Source: Smittia aterrima
Taxonomy: Eukaryota > Arthropoda > Insecta > Diptera > Chironomidae
Length of the DNA: 64,000 nucleotides
Direction of reading: 5' to 3'
Assembly (NCBI GenBank): GCA_033063855.1
Contig: CP093830.1
Coordinates: 21,328,854 to 21,392,853 of the forward strand
In this document: piece after piece, positions 48,356 through 62,103 of the stretch
Layout of the letters: every line of letters starts with the position of its first letter
How positions within the stretch are numbered: the first letter of the stretch is position 1
Made by a program: the position numbers and the translations under genes
The notes under the pieces: generated by a model
Databases searched by the model: none
Seen by the model: the letters and a program-made list of their open reading frames with translations, nothing else
Told to the model about the DNA's origin: nothing

Positions 48356-51300
48356 TTAATATTTGAAATCTTCGTCCAACAAAGAAGGAGCAGTAAATGG
48401 CTCAAGACGAAGTCTCATGCGAGCGTCCTTGTGTTGTCGTTTGAGGACGTGAATCTGCAGCTCCTGAATCGTTTCGACTCTTTCTTCACACAAGTGACAG
48501 AAAATGCTCTCATCGTGATTGTTCGAAGCAGCTTTTCTTTCAAGTTCCTCAGCACGACGTTTCAAATCGCGACGATTTTCTTCTGACATTTCTTTAATTC
48601 GCTGAGCTTTAACATAGGAAAAGACTTCTTCGTTGTTTTCTTTTGCAGCAGCTGAGCTTAAACTCCAATTCCAATCTTTTCGGTCTGTTCCGTCAGCAAG
48701 CGTCATTCTCTCTTTCACTGCCAGCTGTTTCATCAATCGACAAAGATCCTGGCGAACTTCTTGTCTCGACTTTCCCTTTCGATCTTCACTCTTGAACTTC
48801 AGATCGTTCTGCATGAACAAAGACATGTTGCGACGAATGTTGTTGATCGTTTCGATATCTTCAGCATCCAACAAAACATCGACGGGCAGCAAACAATCGT
48901 GTTCACCGAAGAAAGGTTTTCGATTTCCATCACAGCCGAGTCCAGTCAAGATTGAAGAATATCGAGTCTTGCATGAACTTCTTCGTATTTCAGCTGAAGG
49001 AGAGAACAAAAGTCCTAAGAAACAAGCCATTCCCGGCAAGTGTGGCATGATCAGAGAGTTGAATAGAGTCACATGATTGTCGCTCTTTGACATCGTTGCT
49101 GCTACTAAGACTTTCTCGACGCCGTCGTTTGGAAATGGATCGAGAAGAACGTGATTGACTGATTGTGGTTCAGTTAGAATTTCAATCGGATGAACACGAA
49201 ATAAACTTTTAAGACGAGATGAACTTTCCAGCGGTGAAAACGGAGCATCAAGTTGAACTTTTTCGGTTAAATACATTTCTAGAGGAGATTTGATTAAGTC
49301 ATCGATTGTCTCATCTTTTAATTTTGCGAATTCGTTGAAGTTGTCATTTTGTTGCGAATCTCGTTCGATGTGATTGACGATGTTTGTGAAAGGCTCATCA
49401 CTTCTTTGAGCAAAGGATTTCATTATTAGAACTTCGTTGATGCACATCGATCTTCCATTAACATAAACAAATGCACGAACTGAAGCAACTTGATCGACGA
49501 AGGAATAGATTTTTAGCTTAACTTGTGCGTTTGCTGTTAAATTTTTGAACTCAGCAATTGCAGCTTCACTCCACTCGGGAGAACAATTAACGGCCGAAGG
49601 AATGATTTCACTTAAACGACATTCGAAGCATTGTGGGGGAATCTCAAAAAGCTTCTCAAAGAGATCATTACAGTCGATATTGTAGAAATCTTCTGGCGCA
49701 ACCTGAAGAACTTCGCCGTAATCTTTTAGGTAGACAACGTAACTCTCCTCGTCTTCATCTGGAATTTCAAGAATCACGCATGGCTTGAAGACGTTCTGAT
49801 GTTTAACGATGCTACGCGATCCAACAGAAAGCTCTTCATGATTTGAAAAAGCTTTGCATTCACTTTGGAAGAATTCTTGTTGCTGTTTAATGTTGTTGAT
49901 GCCTTGAGTCGGTTGAAAGAAGAATTTGCTGCAACTGACGAAGTGAGAGATTGCTCCGTGAATTTCGTTCACTTGCTTTGTCGGGAAAATGCAGAATTCA
50001 GTTGCTTTTAGAAACTTTTCATGAAACTCGAATTTTTCATTTTTGAGAGCTCCCAACTCCTCCTCAATCACAAAGATTTTCTCGTTTGCAGACGACATCA
50101 GTTTGATTTCCATTTTCTTCTCAAGTTTCTTGAGCTTCAGCGCCTTGTACACTTCCAGGAAAATCTCGCCTGGAATCATATTTGGCTCTTTATTGTGCTC
50201 GGATAAATGGAGAGACTTGAAGTTGATGAAGAGTCGAGAAGAGTTGCTATCGAACTTTATTTTCAGCTCATCGATGTCTTGAACAACTTCTTTTTCAGCT
50301 AAAACTTCTCTAATTTGCTTCTCGTAGATTTGCCCAATTCGATTCAATTTCATTCCTTGCATCACAACAGTTTTGCAAGGATCCATGTTGTTCAAAGTTT
50401 GATATTCATCGCGAGACGGTTGCTTTCCTCCGAATGAGAAATAATTCGGGTAAAAAGCTCCTGCGATGCAGATCTTCAAGAAGAAAATCTTTTCTTGATC
50501 ATTGTGCTGATAGACAATGTCGTCTTTGAAGATTCGGAAGAATTTCAAGCGATTTTCAATGTCCATGACTAGCTCGTTCATGTCCTCGAGATTCTTTCTG
50601 ATTAAATTATTTCCTTCACACCAGATCTTCTCTCGAATTGATTCAATGCCTGACTGACGAACTTCTTGCCATGACTGATAAGCGTTGAGGATAGCGAAGA
50701 AGTCACCTCCACTGCCTTTTGCCTGCTTCAGTTTCTGATGGTAACCTTCCATTTTCTGTTTGTTGGAAACGTGATTTGTCTTGAAGATACTTTTCGAAGA
50801 CAGGCCAGCTCCGATGATGATTGTTTCTTCTAGGCAACTGAACAAGTAGCCCATGAGAATAAGTTTTGAAACTCTCACGTCGACTGGAAGCTTCGCCATA
50901 ACATTTCCAGCAAATGTCATCAAACCATCGTTGATGTCAAATTTTTCGATTGCATTTCTCTTCGAGAATTTTGTAATTCCTCCAATTTCTTTCAAAACGA
51001 GAACAGCATCATCGATCGCACTTTTCTTTGGTGGGTCAAGAGCAAGAGCAAGTATACTCGAAGGTTTACCCATTTCGAGTTGTTTAGACTTCAACACAAC
51101 TTGTTCTAGTGACGCTCGCATCATTTCGGGAACAGTTTCTTTCGGCAGATCGTTGTACTGATCTCGGTAAATTAATCGGACGACTTGACCGATTTCAATT
51201 CGTCCTACTCGTCCTGCTCTCTGTTCTAAGCTTTGTTTTGAAGCCCAATCAAGTTTCAGTTGAGTCATCTGTAAAGCGGTGTCGACTGCTTGATATTTTG

Positions 51301-52760
51301 TGAGACAGAAATCGATAACGAAGCGAACACTCAAAGTGATTGAACTTTCGGCGATGTTTGTGGCCAAAATGATTTTACGATCGACTGATGAGTCAAAAGC
51401 TTTGTTGTGCTCTTGTGAATGAATTGATGAATGAAGTTCTGTTAGAGTGAACTCAGTAATGTCGAAGGACTCGTTTGGTTTGCGAAGTTCTTCCTTAAAT
51501 CGTTTGAATTCTTGAATTCCAGGAAGAAATATCAGAAACGATGGAGTGAATTGCCCAGCAGATTTCTGCAGAATCAAACTGATCGTTTTCACTCCGATTT
51601 TGTACATTTCGCTTGTGATTCCAGGTCGATCGATGTTTATCATGTCTCGAGAAACTCCAAGATGTTCTAAACTGTCGAGATAAGTCGTTGTAACTGGAAA
51701 CGGACGAGGAATGTTCAGATTCAGAATCGGAGCTGGCAAATAGCGACCTTGATGATTGTGCATCTTGAAATAGTCAGCTACTTTCTCAGCGTTTAGTGTC
51801 GCTGACATCAGAATGATTTTGACGTTCGGATTCTGAGTTGCCTGCAAACGTCTAACGATTATCAGAAGAAGATCCATCTCGATGTCTCGTTCATGAACCT
51901 GTCAAGTAGAAAATTTAATTGTTTATAAGATTTAAAAGTTGAAAACTCGTCACTCACCTCATCGAGAATAACGTGAGTGAACTTCTTCATCGTTTTCTCG
52001 TTGATAAGTTTTTGAAGGAGAACACCTGTCGTGCAGAAGAGGATTCTTGTATCGATATCGATTTGCTTGTCAAACTGTTTATCTAATCCGACTTGATAGC
52101 CAACGAGAGTTCCGCATTCACATTTTCTTTCAAGTGCAACTCGTTTGGCAATTGAGATTGCAGCAATTCGTCTTGGTTGAGTCACAACGATGTTGCAGCT
52201 TTCCTTCTTCTTGTGAGCTTCTTCAAGAATGTATTGTGGAACTTGAGATGACTTTCCGGTCCCGGTAGCTGATGAGAGGATGATGACCTAAAGGAAAAAT
52301 ATGTTTAAAAGAGTTTCCAATGAAATAAATGTCAACTTACTCTTTGTTCTTTTATCATCCTCAATATTTCTTCACGTTTCTTCAAGATTGGAAGGTCTTG
52401 AGGCTTCAAATCGAATCGATAATGATGTCGAGAGCTTGAATCAGGAATCTCTGGATCTTCAAATTTATCATTTTGTTTGAGAGGATCGTCATCGTCGTCT
52501 GATGTGTCCATTGCATTAGCTGAAGAAGTTGATGGCGCATTGAACGTTTGATTAGCCAGCAAACATTCTTCTTTAATTCGATATATTTCAGCGTAATCAC
52601 TTTTCTTCGTTTCACGTTTATGATCGATGATCTCCTCGAAAGTTTCGTCTTTTTTGCTTGTCACAACGAACAAAGGCTGAACTGAAGCGAATTCTGTGTT
52701 CGGCTTATAATCGAAGAACGCGTTAATTGCGTCATCATTACTGTCTAGATTGAAATCCAT
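48356..52760 (-). CDS. spn-E: Spindle-E (TDRD9-type DEAH helicase with Tudor domain)
   Basis: Three exons (52,760-52,341, 52,287-51,958, 51,898-48,356) in frame give 1,430 residues, matching the known size of Drosophila spn-E. Helicase motifs: Walker A ATGTGKS at 147-153, TQPRRIAAIS, DEVH at 249-252 spanning an intron, MSATLN near 283, and QRAGRVGR at 476-483. Helicase-associated regions follow, then a Tudor domain around residues 930-1,010 (PCVILEIPDEDEESYVVYLK), a family C-terminal region, and a C2H2-like finger near the end (CHLCEERVETIQELQIH). Spn-E acts in germline nuage in piRNA production and transposon silencing. The 493-nt gap to Tsc1 (52,761-53,254) contains its promoter and the Tsc1 3' end; nothing else is seen there. 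Confidence 0.94.
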
Positions 52761-53254
52761 GACAATATTTAAATTAATTCAATGATCACTTGTTTGTTTA
52801 CTTCCTGATTAAGAATGCACTTCAACCTCCCTAAAGTGTCCACTCAAAAGCCGGGCGATAACGCGGGCGATTTGAATTTAAGATCGAAGTAAGTCTTTAA
52901 CTGAAAACTCTGAAAATAAAATAACTTTCCATCGCAAAACAAAAAGATTTTTGGTCATCCTTGCAAAACATTTTAATCAACAAGTTTATTTCTTCCTTTT
53001 TTCAGCTTGACTTTCCTCCAAATGAATAGAATTTTCTTTTTGGTTATTTATACGATTCAATGATCGAAACAAGGAGAGAGAGAGAGAATGGAAAATATTT
53101 GATAATTTAAGTTGAATAGAACGCATGAGGGTAAATTATTTTATGCTTTTAAAGCTTGTGATCTTTTTGTTAATGAAACGGATAAGAAAATGGAGAATTT
53201 TTGTATTTAAAAGAAATTAACAAGATAAAATTAAAACGATAATGCTTGAAGCGT

Positions 53255-56200
53255 TTACTTTTTCCTCTGAGAATTGGAGCTTCCAGCTAAATCGCTGCCG
53301 TCATCGTGAATGGATTGCTGTCGCTGAAGACTCGGCTGTGAGTTGCTGTTACTTGGATAGATCACAGACTGAGCTTGATGCTCGAATGCTCCAGAAGGCA
53401 ACGGATTGCCAACGATCAGAGGTTGAATATTTCTGAGCTCTGTTGTTGAGCGTAAGCTTGTGGACAGTCCATCGCTTGATGCAAGTGAAATCGACAATGG
53501 AGACGAGTATCCAACTTGATCTGCTTTGAAAAAATTTAATAAAATCTAAGCAAAAAGAACTTTGAGTTAGATAAAATCTTCTTACCGGTTCTTTCAGACT
53601 CTGGTGATGTGACTGGAGCTTCATTGCGTGAAAACTCGAGGATATGCTCTTCCATTTTGACTATGATTGCCTTTTGTGTCGCGTACTTTTCTTCCAATGC
53701 CTTAAAGAAAGAAAAATAAACTTTCATTCTCATAAATTATTATCAAACTTACCTTTATTTTCTCCTCGTTAACATCTTTAATTGAAGTTATCAAATGCTT
53801 CTGCTGAGAGAACGCATTATCCTTCTTCATGACTTGTTGCTCAAGTTCAGCAATGCGAGAACGATATCCATCGACTTGTGATGATTTCAGGTCAAACTGT
53901 CGCTTCATCTCTTGAAGATCTTGCGAGTAAGTCTCAAACAGCATGTTCATCTCAACATCGCGAGCTTTCATTGCGTGGATCTCTTCCATTTTCTGTTGGC
54001 ATTTGACTCGTGCATCGTTGAACATTATCATTTCAGACTCGAGCTTCACCAATTGTTGACGATATTCGCGACCTCTTTGAGCCTCTTCGTTAGCTCCTCC
54101 TAACAAGTTCTTCACATCAAACAGTTCGGCAGTTAAAATGTCATTCTGCTGAAGAGATTGTCGCTTCAATTGCTGCTCGTTCTCCAAACGCAACAGAAGT
54201 GATTCTTTCTCTCGCTGCAAATGTTTGTTCTTCTCAACCTCTTCGTTGCACTTTTTGGACAACATTCCAATGTTCTCTTGATATTTTTGAAGCTGCTGCT
54301 GATGATGGTTTCGAGTTTCCGACACTTTCTTATTTAAATCTTTGATTTCCATTGATAATCGAGCGATTTGATCATTCATTGTCGCGTTGTTCTGTTCGAG
54401 ACAACGAAATTGTCGACTCTTGCCGAGAAGTCTTCGATTCCTTTCAGCATGAATCTCACGTCGATGCTTCTCGAATTGCAATTGAAGACCAAGAAGCTCG
54501 ATATGATCGCGATCATCGTTCGAGTTCTTACGTTTTAATGAGACTTGGATGTAATGTTCAAGAATTTCATTTGGTGAGAAGGATTGAGCTTGCGAATTGG
54601 AAGCTTGAGGCCTTGCTACAGTTACTGAGGTTGATTGTGTTGTTGTCGTTGTGATGGTTGTTGAGACTGTTGCATCTTCAGCTCGATTTCGTTTCATTTC
54701 ATCACTGAAAATTGTGTCGTAGAACATTGTCTCGTAAGCGTTTAATCCCGGCCAGCATTCAATCGTCGATGTTCCCTTTGAAACTTTCTGAACGATCTCG
54801 AGCGGCTTTGACTTTAAATCTTCTCTTATTTTCTTGTAAAGATTGTCGTTTTTCTTCGGCTTCTTCGAGTTTCCATTCTGATCGTTTTTAAAATGCGACA
54901 CAGCAGAAATAGCTTCGTCTGATGGAGAAGACGTTTCGTCTGAAGGCTGCTGATGACTTCCATTCATTTCCTTGCTTTTCGTTGAATCAATCACAACGTC
55001 AGACACTTTAAGATTCGGCCAAGAGTTGTAACGTTTTAATCGATGGCTGCTATTGGCTCGAGGCATGAAGCTCGTAGTATCAGCTGGTGAAGTTCCTGCG
55101 CTGTAGATTGCATGACTGTACATACGCAAGCGCTTAACTCGACGAATATAATCGCCGCATTGATAAAATCCTGGATTGCACAACGGAGGAGTTGTATCTG
55201 CGTCTTCGTCATCATCTGATTCCTCAAAGTCCATCATAACAGCTTGTGCTTGAGCAACTGGCGTATTTGCTTCGACAACATCATTTACACTATTGATATC
55301 GTTCACTTCCTGATCCTCACGAGAAATATTCATCGGCTCCGCAGCTTGACGATCGCTTATCATTCTGTAGAGTTTTGTATTACCAGCAAAGTCCAAATTA
55401 TATTGTTGATTACTCTGTGGCTGTTCAGCCGAGTACTGAAATTGCTGTGAGTCTTTCTTCAGTGGAGACGATGGCCATATGTTTCGAGCTGCTTGAGAGT
55501 TGCTTGGATATGGTCGGAAAGTGTTCTGTAGCTCGACTTTCATTGGAGTTGTTTCAGGTGTTGCTTCGATAGCAGCCTCAATAAATTGCGGAGGCGAATC
55601 TCCATCGATGACTTGAATATTTGTACTTGATATCGGGATGCCATAGCTCGGCTGCAAGGGCGTAGGCGTTGGCGTGTTCGGAACAGTGATTAAAGGCGGA
55701 GGCGTTGCCAGGATGGCATTCGATGGACTCCATAAGCTTTCAAATTTGTTCTCGACTGTCTTCGCACTGATTAGAGTTGATTGAGCTGGGACTGGCGGTA
55801 GATCTACAATCAAATGCGTATACTCTAACGGCTTCATTGGTGACTTGTAGATAGGATAGTCAAGAAAGTTAGACGATGGCGGAGGCTTCTCGCTTTCAAT
55901 TGAATATCTTGCGCACTCAACAACAACTTCGTGCGGCTCCATCTTTTTGAATCTCGTGCTATTCGTTTCAGTCGTTTTTGACGACATGACAAGATTCGGA
56001 TGAATTCGAACTGTCTCAAGGAAAGGCCTAATTGTGTGATTAAAGATTGGAGTCTTCTCGGTCTTGTTGATGTACTCGCTGCGCAAGAACTCAATAAAGT
56101 TGCACGGATACATTCCGTAGAGTCGAGTGAAGAGCATGTAGAAACCATATTGAAGATGAATAAGCTCGCATTCCTTCATGTTGAGTGGATGAAAGGTCCA

Positions 56201-56983
56201 ACCAGCAAGATGATTAAAGATTTCAAATAAGTCGGGAAGGAAGGAACTTATCGATGTTGGGATGATGGGCAGCAGTGAAATTATGCAAAGCAAGCCCGAC
56301 ATGAAGATTGTGACGTCTTGTTCAAACTAAAAAGAGTAAAACTGATGAGTGAGAACTTTCATTTGTTGTTAATCAAATTCTTACTTTTAACAGCTTCAAG
56401 AGCTCCTTAAGGAATCCATGGTTGACAACCTTGTAAAGCCACGTCGGGTGTCGTCTAACAATGTGACCGAAGAGTGTGAGTGCGGTTCGTTTCTGCAACG
56501 AATTGTTCGACTCTTGAAGACATTTCTGGAGTTTGTTAAAGATGAAAGTGTCATGTGGATGCTGGACTTTCACCAGCACTTCGAATATCCTCTTTGAATT
56601 TGTATGTGAAAAGTAGTCTATCATGCCATTCACGACCCAGCTCTCCTTTGCTGCAAAATATAAACAGATTTTAATTGCTTCAATGATGACAATCGAAAAA
56701 TGGCTGATAAAATGTCACGAAAAACAAAGTTGTTTTCAAAACAAGACATTTGTGAATATGTGACGACGGTCAGCGTAAACACGAAAACTAATCTCGCTAT
56801 AAGAATCTCGACAATCTCTTCTTAAATTAGTCGTAGAAAATTTTCGCAGAATTTTGCCGTATTTCAAAAATAAGAAATTCCCGAAGAATACTCACAAGCA
56901 GCAAAACATTCTGCAAACTCTCGTTTAGCGCTTTCCTCCTCCGATGGAAGGTGCGATTCTAGGTCTTTGAATAGCTTCTCCAT
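53255..56983 (-). CDS. Tsc1: Hamartin, TSC complex subunit 1
   Basis: Five exons (56,983-56,896, 56,650-56,385, 56,326-53,753, 53,700-53,586, 53,523-53,255) give 1,103 residues, the size known for fly Tsc1. The N-terminal helical-repeat core is conserved (KESWVVNGMIDYF, GHIVRRHPTWLYK, HLQYGFYMLFTRLYGMYPCN, NFIEFLRSEY). A long serine- and glutamine-rich middle follows, then a coiled coil from about residue 690 (LLGLQLQFEKHRREIHAERN). Hamartin stabilises tuberin; the complex is the GAP for Rheb and restrains TORC1 growth signalling at lysosomes. The last intron has two possible acceptors three bases apart (AAAGCAG), so one residue may vary. Tsc1 is divergent from GatB, with 293 bp between start codons. 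Confidence 0.93.
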
Positions 56984-57276
56984 CGTTTAATAAATTGGAA
57001 AGAAGATTCGAAGAAACTCAAGTTGAACTTGGATAATTTTTGAACTCACTGATGAGGGTGACCATCTTTTGATTCGTTTTGTCTGGGAATAATTTAAATC
57101 TCTGATTTTTCTTCTGATTGCAATTAACGAAATCTTAGAGAAATTGAAAAGTTTTCATTAAATTCGTGGAGGATTCCTAGAAAGTCACAAAGAATGGTCA
57201 ACCTACTCAATCATCTGGTCGCAGGGTTGAAAACAATTTCAGGGTTGAGTTTGTTTATGCGGCAGCCGAATTAAAA

Positions 57277-58887
57277 ATGAATCGAGCTTTGAGAGCTAGA
57301 CGATGGCTAACGTTCAATGGAAAGTTTCGAAACTACTCAACAGGGAAATCAGCGAACAAGTAAGCTCAATAATGAAATCATTCATTCATTCTAATCTCAT
57401 TTTCAATCTTTTTTAGATGGAAAAGTGTTGTTGGATTGGAAATTCACGCTCAGATCTCAAGTAACTCGAAACTTTTCTCAGGAGCTCAAAACAGTTTCGA
57501 CTCTTCAATCAATTCATCGGTTGCGTTGCTTGATGCTTCAATCCCTGGCACTTTACCAACTCTCAATCGAAGATGTGTTGAAGCAGGAGTTAAGACAGCG
57601 CTCGCTCTTTCATGCAAGATCAACGAAGTCAGCATGTTCGATAGAAAACATTATTTCTACGCTGATTTGCCTGCTGGATATCAAATTACGCAACAACGTA
57701 AACCTCTTGGGACAAGTGGAGAATTGTCATTTCCTGTAATGGTTCATGGTGGTAAAACTTATTACAAATCTGTTCGACTCCATCAACTTCAACTTGAACA
57801 AGACAGCGGCAAATCACTTCACGATGATGAAAGACAAATCAGTTTAATTGATTTGAATCGAGCTGGAGTTCCTTTGATGGAATTAGTCTTTGATCCTGAC
57901 TTGACAGACGGTGAAGAAGCTGCGGCACTCGTGAAAGAAGTAATTCTTATCCTTACTAGTCTCGATACATGCAATTGTCGAATGGAAGAAGGATCCCTGC
58001 GAGTTGATGCAAACATTTCAATTCACAAAGAAAACGAACCTTTAGGAACTCGAACAGAAGTGAAGAACATCAGCTCCATTCGTGGAGTAGCACATGCAGT
58101 TGCTTATGAGATTGAAAGACAAAAGAAAGCAAAGGATCGTGGCGAGACTATAGTCAACGAAACTCGTTCTTGGGATGCTGTCACGAAGACAACGATTGTT
58201 ATGAGGGATAAAGAAGTTGTGCAAGATTATCGATTCATGCCAGAGCCGAATCTCCCTCCACTTTATTTGAACATGAGTGGCGAAGGATCAGACGAATTAG
58301 TCAATGTCCCTTTGATAAGAGAAAGTCTTCCGAAGCTGCCGCAGCAGATCAGGGAACATTTGATGAATGAGAAGAAGCTCAATCAAGCTTTCTCAATTGT
58401 TCTTGTGAATGATCCAGCGTTGATGAAATATTTCAACGAAATAAGCAAAATTTCTACTCGATCTCCTAAAACTATTGCAAACGTTCTCGTAAGTGAATTG
58501 CTCGCGATATGTAACAAGAACAAGATTGAAATAGAGAACTGTCCAATAACTGCAGAGGCTCTCGGAGAACTTGTTGACTTGCTTGATGCGGAAGAAATTA
58601 ATTTAGTGCTCGCTAGACTGATTCTCAAGGAAATGCTGGAAACAACAAAGAGTCCAAAAGAAATTTCTGATGAAAGGAACTGGAAACTCATCTCCGACGA
58701 AGCTGAAATCACAAGAATCTGCGAAGAAGTTCTCGAATCAAAAGCTGGACAAAACATGGTGAAAGCTTACAAATCCGGAAAAACTAAAGTTTTATTGGCG
58801 ATTAACCACGCAATCTTGGAACGATCCGATAATAGAATTAACATGAAGAAAGTGCAAGAAATTTTAAAGAAATTGATTGACAAGTAA
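57277..58887 (+). CDS. gatB: Mitochondrial aspartyl/glutamyl-tRNA amidotransferase subunit B
   Basis: Two exons, 57,277-57,359 and 57,417-58,887, give 517 residues. The N-terminus (MNRALRARRWLTFNGKFRNY) is basic and lacks acidic residues, as expected for a mitochondrial import signal. Family motifs are present: VVGLEIHAQISS, LIDLNRAGVPLMELVFDPD, CRMEEGSLRVDANIS, RTEVKNISSIRGVAHA, RFMPEPNLPPL, and a C-terminal YqeY-like helical domain. GatB works with GatA and GatC to amidate Glu-tRNA(Gln) in the mitochondrial matrix. It is convergent with centrosomin, with only 38 bp between the two stop codons, so the 3' ends of the transcripts must overlap. Confidence 0.95.
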
Positions 58888-58925
58888 TAGAAAAATAAAA
58901 ACTTAAATTGCTAATTAGAAAAACT

Positions 58926-61714
58926 TTACTCTTTGTTAACGTTTCGATTCTGCAAGATGTTTTCCAAGTTTGAGCGAGCGGTTTGTAAGAAACTTTCTGT
59001 GTGCGTCAAACGTTTCTGAATGGCACTGGTTTCAAATGCTTTCTTCTCTTCCTGCATCTTGATCTTGTCAACTGCTCGACTGAGATATTTCTTCAATTCA
59101 ACGATCTTAGCTTGGTACTTAGGACACATTTCGCAAGCTAATGCATCACTTGATGAGGAAACGAGTTCATGTTCGCCCGTGGAAGTTAACAAACGTTTAC
59201 GATCTTCAGAAATCTCAATCTTGCGTAAAGATGCTTTAAATACTTCATCATTGGATTGATCTGCGGCTTGAGCAACTGATTCAGAATATGAAGCCAAAGG
59301 TTCTAAGACAACGTCTTCCTTTGCTTTGCGGTAATCGTCGTATTCAGTCCAGAGATCAACGATTTGAGTTTCTTTCGCCTTTATGTCCTCTTCAAACTTA
59401 GCAACGACAGAATTGTGCTCAAGTTTTGTTATCCAGTTTGAAGTTAGATCAGATTGGAGATTGTTGAGTTTTTGAGTCATCTTAGCCAATGAATTCTCGC
59501 TTGCAATCGCTCGATCCTCGTTCGCAAACTTTTTCACGTTTGCCGCTTGAAGATTGATTTCGAGAATTCCGCATTTGGCGTTCAAGTCATCAATGATTTT
59601 CTGAGACTCCTGGAGACGATTGTTAACTTTCTTCTCATAGGCATCAACTGCTTTTTGAGCTGCATCAAGGTCAGCATTCAACAACTCCTTTGTTTTCGCA
59701 TTTTCTTCCATTTCTTGTTGATGCTGAAGCATTTTCTTCTCTTGCTTTTTGACCAATTCCTTCAAGCTGATGATTTCGTCTTCAAGAACTTGATTGACTC
59801 GACCAATGTCGTCTAATTCTTTTCTCGCTGCTTCCAAACGTTCGTTTGTTTCATCAGAAGCTGCATCGTAAGTTGACTTCTCAACATTTCGAATTTCCTG
59901 GACATTCGCCAACGAACTACGAGCAGCAGACATAAATAGTTCCATTGACGACAAATTGGGAAGAGAAGATAAGCGACCGTCAACTGAGAACCGTCCTGCA
60001 TTTTGTGAGTACTCCAGAGTTTTGTCGATGGCGCTCTGGATGTTGTACATCGTCATTTCGCTTAGTGACTCTCTGATTTCTTTCTGCTGTAGCAACGCGT
60101 TGAGGAAATGGGCTAACTCTTGTAGATGACTAAGAGTGACACCGCAAATCTCTGCGCATTTCTCCAAAGCTGTGTCGGTGACCTCCTGCTTTTCTACGAC
60201 AATCGCCATTTGCGTTTGAAGCTCTTCGACGTGATGTTTAGTCTGAGCGTGGGTGATATCAGCAAGTGAGCTCATCAGGTCATCGATTTTCTTCTGCGAC
60301 TGCTTCTTCTCGGCCATTGCTTGCTGGAATTTCAAGTCGTTGAAAGAGTCAGACAGCTGTTCCAGGGAGAATCGATTTGAATGCGACATGCTGGTGTTCC
60401 GATCAGACTGCAAGCTTTTTACTAACGACGACAATTTCTTTATCTCGCGATCTTTCTCTTGAAGCTCTTGGTTGGTCATCAATTGAAGGCTGCGCTTTGT
60501 CTCGCTGAGCTCGCCCTGGAGTTTTGCTATCTCGTTAGTTTTCTGTACTAGCAGTTTCTGTTGTTCTCCAGATGATTTGTTTTCCTAAAAGCGAAAAAAT
60601 TAAGGATTTTTATTCATTTCTGTAACAAAAGTAACTCACACTCAATTCAGCTAAGTTCTCGGCCAATTGGTTGCACTTCTCACGTTCTTTCTCCAGAGAT
60701 TCTAAAGTGTTCTTCAGCAACTTCAAAGTCTTCTCTCGTTCGTGATCGACTTCCTTCAACTTTTCTTCTGTGTCTTGGAGATCGCATTGTGTCGCTGCCC
60801 ATTTGTCTTTAAACTCTTGGAGCTCGTTTTCGAGGTTTTTGTTCTGCAACTAATTGTTTAATTAATAAAATGATTTTTGTGGACCTTAATTGTAATCTTA
60901 CCTCATCGTTCTTATTCTTCAGGAAACTCGCGAGCTTTTCTTTCATCGCGTTATTGTCAAAAAGAAGTTTCGATGACTTCGATTCAATTTCTTTCTTCTC
61001 TACCTGCAACTTTTTCATTGTCTCGTTCATGCTCGACATTTGAACTTTAAAATTGGCTTCTGTCTCTTTCAACTCGTCGAGAAGTTTCTGACGCTCCACA
61101 TCTTTCGAATCAACGGCACCCAAGAAATCAGCGTATCCAGTGTCGTTGCCCACGTTAGACTTCTTCAAATCAGTAAGAGCATTCTGCATTGCTGTAAGTT
61201 CATGGTTGAGACCTTCGATCTTTTGATTCAGTTCTTCAATGACCATCTGAGATTGTTTATAGTCGTTCTCGCGCTCCTTCTCGACCAATTCTAAAGCTTG
61301 AGACGCTTGACGAAGCAAATCTCTCTTTTCCTCAACAGAAATGTTCAGATTCTCGTTTTCAATCTAAAAAAAACAATGAAAGGAAAGGGATGAAGGACAA
61401 ACGAAGGTTAAACGAATGAGTGGACTTACCTTGAGGTCAACGTTTTGCTTGTAAATCGTCTCAGCTCCTAACGGGATGTTTGGATTCTTCTCCTCAAGGA
61501 AGTAGATGCGAAGTTTAAGATTGAAGTTCTCTTTCTTAAGCGACGTGAGCTGTTCCTCGAAATCTTTAACACAAAATCCTTTTGCCATTTCAATCGGATA
61601 AAGGGAATCATCGTTAATCCCTGCCGCCGCTGCAAACTCGCTCTGTTCTTGAGTTGAGAGATCAGCAAAGTCCATCTGGGTCTTTAGGATATCACTTTCT
61701 CGCGATCTATCCAT
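58926..61714 (-). CDS. cnn: Centrosomin, full-length copy
   Basis: Four exons (61,714-61,430, 61,363-60,902, 60,849-60,640, 60,584-58,926) in frame give 871 residues. The CM1 motif at about 45-80 (GFCVKDFEEQLTSLKKENFN, then LKLRIYFLEE) binds and activates gamma-tubulin complexes. The rest is long coiled coil, and centrosomin builds the pericentriolar scaffold at mitotic centrosomes. It is shorter than the Drosophila protein, and I do not see a clear C-terminal CM2 region, so part of the 3' end may be reduced. The start MDRSRESDIL is preferred; 26 further in-frame codons upstream look like leader or intron (TTATTGTAATAG precedes it). Exon 3 has two in-frame acceptors six bases apart. It is head to head with Atg4 copy 2. 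Confidence 0.88.
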
Positions 61715-61792
61715 TGCTATTACAATAAGGACACTTTTAACAATAAAATATAAATGGACGGTAACGGTGCCAACGGAAATTTCACGAAGCAA

Positions 61793-62103
61793 AAGTTCTT
61801 CTCAGTATTTTGATCAATTCTCAATGAGTTTGCAATTAACTTCACAAAATATCCTCGTAGCACGAACTAATTAATTGAAATAAGTAAAATTTAGCTTTTT
61901 AAAATACAGATTGACAATATTATTCGATATTTTGGATTTACGACAACAAAATTTCAAATTTAAAATCTTGACTTGGTCATGTTCCTCAAAAAAAGAAATT
62001 TACGTACAAACCCCACAAAAAGTAAACAAACAAAAGATTTAAACAAAAAACTAAATTTTGCACAAACTTTTCCTTGATCAACTGCTAAAGCTGGAATGAA
62101 GAA
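61793..62103. promoter_or_regulatory. Divergent promoter region of centrosomin and Atg4 copy 2
   Basis: The last 70 bases before Atg4 copy 2 are nearly identical to the region before Atg4 copy 1. From about 62,055 leftward similarity falls off, apart from a short island near 61,970-61,985 (GACTTGGTCATGTTC) that is the start-codon region of the cnn-like gene in the other copy. No TATA box is evident. Confidence 0.5.
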
